64,000 nt of DNA from Clostridiales bacterium VE202-21 (GTDB taxonomy: Bacteria; Bacillota; Clostridia; Lachnospirales; Lachnospiraceae): positions 186,001 through 250,000 of the forward strand of contig BAIF02000066.1 in the NCBI GenBank assembly GCA_000509105.1, read 5' to 3'. Below, one piece after another: positions 61,166-64,000 of the stretch. The notes beneath the pieces were generated by a model. The model was not told the origin of the DNA, made no database searches, and was given only the letters and a program-made list of their open reading frames with translations. The position numbers and the translations under genes were made by a program. How positions within the stretch are numbered: position 1 is the stretch's first letter; every line of letters starts with the position of its first letter.

Positions 61166-61942
61166 ATGAAACGGATCAAACTGACAGTTGCCTATGACGG
61201 CACAAATTACTGCGGCTGGCAGATTCAGCCGAACGGAATTACGATAGAGGAAGTATTGAATAAAAAACTATCAAAGCTGACAGGCGAGGAGATCCGGGTC
61301 ATCGGCGCCAGCCGGACGGATTCGGGAGTGCATGCGCGGGGGAATGTGGCCGTTTTTGATACGTATACGACGATCCCGCCCGACAGGCTGGCTTACGCAC
61401 TGAACCGGCGTATGCCGGAGGACATCGTGATTGTAAAATCCGAGGAAGTACCAGCTGACTGGCATCCGAGGTACTGTGATACTGTTAAAACTTATGAGTA
61501 CCATATTCTCAATACAAGGGTGCCGGACCCCATCAGAAGACGGATGACATATTTTGTGTCCTACAGCCTGGATTTGGAAAATATGCGCAGGGCGGCGGGG
61601 TATCTGCTTGGCGAACACGACTTTGCAAGTTTCTGCAACGTCAGGACCAACGTAGAGGATACTGTGCGTACCGTATATGATCTGGATATTCTGGAAAATG
61701 GGGAGGAACTTACGATAAGGATCCGCGGAAATGGATTTCTCTATAACATGGTGCGGATTATAGTGGGGACGCTGCTGAGAGTCGGGCGCGGATTCTACAC
61801 GCCGGATCAGGTGAAGGATATTCTGGAAGCGAAGGACCGGCAGGCGGCTGGAGTTACTGCCCCGCCTCACGGGCTGATCCTGGTGGGGATAGAGTATGTC
61901 CAAAGGGATTCCCGAAAAAATAAAAATGGCGTTATTCCATAA
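61166..61942 (+). CDS. truA: tRNA pseudouridine synthase A
   Basis: A 258-residue enzyme that modifies positions 38-40 of the anticodon arm. The catalytic aspartate is in ASRTDSGVHARGNVA (about residues 51-65). FLYNMVRIIVGTLLRVG is the second family block. The C-terminal codons and stop lie in the stem of the terminator that follows. It is the last gene of the ECF operon. Confidence 0.95.
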   Translation: MKRIKLTVAYDGTNYCGWQIQPNGITIEEVLNKKLSKLTGEEIRVIGASRTDSGVHARGNVAVFDTYTTIPPDRLAYALNRRMPEDIVIVKSEEVPADWHPRYCDTVKTYEYHILNTRVPDPIRRRMTYFVSYSLDLENMRRAAGYLLGEHDFASFCNVRTNVEDTVRTVYDLDILENGEELTIRIRGNGFLYNMVRIIVGTLLRVGRGFYTPDQVKDILEAKDRQAAGVTAPPHGLILVGIEYVQRDSRKNKNGVIP

Positions 61943-61975
61943 TAAAGATGTTTTATGGAATAACGTCGTTTTTGT
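61926..61975. terminator. Bidirectional terminator between truA and the RpiR gene
   Basis: GGCGTTATTCCATA pairs with TATGGAATAACGTC over a 12-base loop, with A-run and T-run on either side. It overlaps the last codons of truA and ends just before the stop codon of the convergent gene. Confidence 0.82.
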
Positions 61976-61977
61976 GT

Positions 61978-62835
61978 CTACATCATCTTTTCTGTAATGA
62001 TCTGAGATGTCTTTTTCTTATTTTCCAACGCTTTGTCGCCCAGTTTTTTATAAACTTCGGCATATAAGATATCGATTAAAAAGAGCTGGGCCGTCTTTGC
62101 GGCAATCGAACCGCCTTCCATTGGCCCTTCGTTGGCTCCGCATAGCAGGAGGATATTGGAATACTGGGCGGCGGGCGTCTTAAGAAACATGGTAATAAAC
62201 ACGACGGATGCCCTGGCGCTGTGGCATATCCTTGCAATCTCAATACAATCCTTGGTGATGCCGGAATTACAGAAAATGACGGCAAGATCCCCTTCTCCAA
62301 GAAGGGCGGCCTGTGTCAGCTGCATATGTGCGTCTGAGTTGTAGATGACATTGGGCAGTATTTTCATAAACTTGTTGCGGGCTTCGCTGGCGCTTGTCCC
62401 GGAACCGCCGAATCCAAACAGGTTGATGCTCCTGGCAGACAACATGAGGTCCACGACCTTTGGGATTGCGTTGAAGTTTAGCGTCTCAAATGCCTGGTCC
62501 AGTGCAACATTATATGCCTGGAGAACTCTGGCGGCAGTATCCTTGCAATTGTCAGTGTCCGCCACGTCGATCAGTTCCTTTTTAGAGAGGGATTCGGGGG
62601 TGGAAGTGCTGAGCGCCAATGAGAGTTTGAAATCCTGATACCCTTTTAATGACAGTGTACGGCAGAAACGGAATACACTAGTCTCCCCGACATCGCAGAG
62701 CTTGGAAAGATCGGTGATAGTTGAGCTCAGAGCGGTCTGGGGGGAAGACAGTACAAAATCAGCGACTTTCTTTTCTGCTTTAGTCATTTTGGAATATCTG
62801 CTTGTGATTTCGGTCATAAGATTCGTGGTAGCCAT
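61978..62835 (-). CDS. RpiR/MurR-family transcriptional regulator
   Basis: A 285-residue regulator with an N-terminal RpiR helix-turn-helix (SRYSKMTKAEKKVADFVLSSPQTALSSTITDLSKLCDVGETSVFRF) and a C-terminal SIS sugar-phosphate-binding domain (INLFGFGGSGTSASEARNKF; ITKDCIEIARIC). The start at 62835 has GGGAGG; an in-frame extension to 62913 is not supported. It is divergent from the sugar-binding lipoprotein gene across 500 bases, so a phosphosugar-responsive switch of that gene is likely. Confidence 0.9.
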   Translation of the reverse strand: MATTNLMTEITSRYSKMTKAEKKVADFVLSSPQTALSSTITDLSKLCDVGETSVFRFCRTLSLKGYQDFKLSLALSTSTPESLSKKELIDVADTDNCKDTAARVLQAYNVALDQAFETLNFNAIPKVVDLMLSARSINLFGFGGSGTSASEARNKFMKILPNVIYNSDAHMQLTQAALLGEGDLAVIFCNSGITKDCIEIARICHSARASVVFITMFLKTPAAQYSNILLLCGANEGPMEGGSIAAKTAQLFLIDILYAEVYKKLGDKALENKKKTSQIITEKMM

Positions 62836-62940
62836 TGTGAAACCTCCCTCATAGTGATACCCGGGAGTATCTTGCATTACATTCCCGGGGCAGGTATGCA
62901 GTAATCTGCGCATTTTTTAAACCTTATTCTGCAGCTTAGC

Positions 62941-62987
62941 TGCAGACCCGCCCGCAGGGCATGAGTTACGGGATGCCCTTTGGGTAT
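62941..62987 (+). repeat. Interspersed repeat, second copy of that at 39009-39058
   Basis: The inverse of the element in the hyd operon, with about 46 of 50 bases the same. Arms AGGGCAT (62956-62962) and ATGCCCT (62973-62979) form a hairpin. The rest of the 62836-63335 gap is very AT-rich; apart from the promoter at 63191 and an AT-rich inverted repeat (63240-63256 with 63292-63312), it shows nothing else. Confidence 0.75.
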
Positions 62988-63190
62988 AGTAATATTTTAC
63001 ATTAAAAAAAATTTCCTGTCAATCGTCAAGAATGGCTAAAAAGATGTCAAAACAATATCAATAAACTCGTATAAAAAATGAAAAAAGAAAAAATTTTTAT
63101 TTTATTTTTAAAGTTATAAAACAGTTAAAAAAACAATTTATTGGTTAAAAGAACCAAAAAGATACCTTAAAAACTGTTGATTATGTACTG

Positions 63191-63219
63191 TTGACAATAA
63201 GAATGGTGAATGATAAAAT
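63191..63219 (+). promoter_or_regulatory. Promoter of the sugar-binding protein gene
   Basis: TTGACA (63191-63196), 17 bases, TAAAAT (63214-63219). Downstream, an inverted repeat with ATATCGC-type arms (63240-63256 and 63292-63312) lies in the leader and could be the operator or a leader hairpin. Confidence 0.72.
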
Positions 63220-63335
63220 TATTTCAACAAGTAAAAACAATATCGCGGATTTGAAAAAAATAGTTCATTAAAAATAAAATAAAAAAAATTTCTTTCAAAA
63301 ATATCTGCGATATCAAAGGGTGAAGGAGGAAAAAC

Positions 63336-64000
63336 ATGAAAAAGAAGATTGTAAGTGTCTTATTGTGTACGGCGATGGTTGCAGGGATGCTGGCAGGCTG
63401 CGGCGGAGGAAAAGCGAAGGAAGATACGTCCGCTTCAAAGGACGGCAGCGGCAAGCCATACGCAGGAGAAAAGCTGACGGTTCTGTATATGTCAAGTGTA
63501 TATGCAGATGCAGCCAAGTCCATGGTGGATGAATTCGAAGAGCAGACGGGTGCAACGGTAGAGGTGGTTGACTTCCCTTATACCACTCTGCATGAAAAGG
63601 CGCTGCTGGATCTGACCAGCGGAACAGGCTCATACGATGTGATCGATGTTGCCAGCCAGTGGGACGGAGAATTTGCACCATACCTGACGGAACTCACTGA
63701 TTTTATAGAAAAAGATAACTACGATATGGATGAATTTATCGAAAAGGTTCTGGAGAACTCCGGTAGCTGGCAGGGTAAAATCACAGGAATTCCAAACGCA
63801 AGCACTCCACAGCTTTTTGCTTACAGGACAGATCTGATGCCGGACGGCATCCCGGATACATGGGAGAAGTACAGAGAAGCTGCAAAGGCACAGACCAAAC
63901 CGGATGAGGGCGTATATGGTATTTCCGTATCTGCTACGACCGGCCAGCTTGGCGGTGTGTTTGACTATGTGCTCTGGTCCATGGGCGGATCCTGGGCGGA
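63336..64000 (+). CDS. Sugar ABC transporter substrate-binding lipoprotein (partial)
   Basis: The first 221 residues; the gene runs off the window end. The signal peptide MKKKIVSVLLCTAMVAGMLAGC ends in a lipobox (LAGC), so the protein is anchored outside the membrane. The mature part (LTVLYMSSVYADAAKSMVDEFEEQTGATVEVVDFPY...SYDVIDVASQWDGEF) is the start of a type 1 extracellular solute-binding protein for sugars. AAGGAGG precedes the ATG. The RpiR regulator gene is divergent. Permease genes presumably follow beyond the window; the lone MsmX-type ATPase at 51.8 kb could power them. Confidence 0.9.
   Translation, partial: MKKKIVSVLLCTAMVAGMLAGCGGGKAKEDTSASKDGSGKPYAGEKLTVLYMSSVYADAAKSMVDEFEEQTGATVEVVDFPYTTLHEKALLDLTSGTGSYDVIDVASQWDGEFAPYLTELTDFIEKDNYDMDEFIEKVLENSGSWQGKITGIPNASTPQLFAYRTDLMPDGIPDTWEKYREAAKAQTKPDEGVYGISVSATTGQLGGVFDYVLWSMGGSWA

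Overview
The window looks like a piece of chromosome from a strictly anaerobic, low-to-mid GC Gram-positive of the class Clostridia, most likely Lachnospiraceae. The evidence is the gene content: [FeFe] hydrogenase maturases, class III ribonucleotide reductase, a trans-4-hydroxy-L-proline dehydratase, rubredoxin and ferredoxin proteins, a purF-like gene without its catalytic cysteine, an ECF transporter module next to truA, and small lachnospiral families. Shine-Dalgarno sites are strong (AGGAGG type), and many -35/-10 promoters with 17-bp spacing can be read directly. No phage, conjugative element, CRISPR array or transposase gene is visible. This is ordinary chromosome peppered with small palindromic repeats.

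Layout. 1-5.1 kb: an XRE regulator, then a TPP-riboswitch-controlled thiSFGHE operon. 5.1-8.2 kb: a TetR/GNAT pair behind a perfect operator palindrome, a small hypothetical gene and an aldo/keto reductase. 8.3-11.6 kb: carB (frameshifted). 12-16.9 kb: a MerR/TipA-like regulator, a ferredoxin protein divergent from a Crp/Fnr regulator, a tyrosine phosphatase (frameshifted) and the purF-like gene. 17-22.8 kb: a PTS EIIC divergent from an AraC regulator, a flavodoxin-fold reductase and a GGDEF-EAL protein. 22.9-28 kb: tRNA-Gly(TCC), yesL-like, xpt, a HAD hydrolase, an exonuclease and a rubredoxin-glutamate synthase fusion. 28-35 kb: membrane-lipid genes (CDP-alcohol transferase, DedA, glycosyltransferase, DUF374 acyltransferase), then a two-component system with a CPBP protease. 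35-39.3 kb (minus): TM1266-hydE-hydG-hydF. 39.5-44.7 kb (plus): hydroxyproline dehydratase activase, the dehydratase, an AllA-like cupin, acylphosphatase and proC. 44.9-50 kb: TetR, nrdG, nrdD with a fused thioredoxin domain, trxB. 50.3-54.4 kb (minus): a membrane protein, a PucR-type regulator, an MsmX-type sugar ATPase, a MerR regulator and a hypothetical protein. 54.5-58.3 kb: two DMT exporters, a C39-like protein, cyclophilin and a GntR regulator (frameshifted). 58.5-61.9 kb: ecfA1 (frameshifted)-ecfA2-ecfT-truA. 62-64 kb: an RpiR regulator divergent from a sugar-binding lipoprotein cut by the window end.

How the parts work together. The 39-45 kb block converts hydroxyproline through pyrroline-5-carboxylate to proline. 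HypD is identified at residue level: its catalytic and substrate-contact residues fall at a constant +1 offset from the published enzyme. The nrd block carries two NrdR boxes 32 bp apart upstream of a perfect-spacing promoter, and the fused redoxin plus adjacent trxB suggests thioredoxin-type electron supply rather than formate. The hyd maturation operon has its own promoter and a leader with mutually exclusive terminator and antiterminator pairings.

Most unusual features. (1) At least six conserved genes are each broken by the loss of exactly one base in a short G/C run, which looks more like sequencing error than biology. (2) Ten copies of a 21-25 bp palindrome (arms CAAAGGGGTC/GACCCCTTTG) lie between 24 and 54 kb, two of them forming the C-termini of HydF and the acylphosphatase. 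(3) A 164-bp giant palindrome forms the end of nrdD. (4) A perfect 34-bp inverted repeat lies between trxB and its convergent neighbour. (5) The hyd leader is a candidate undescribed riboregulator, and a hairpin buries the ribosome-binding site of the DedA gene.
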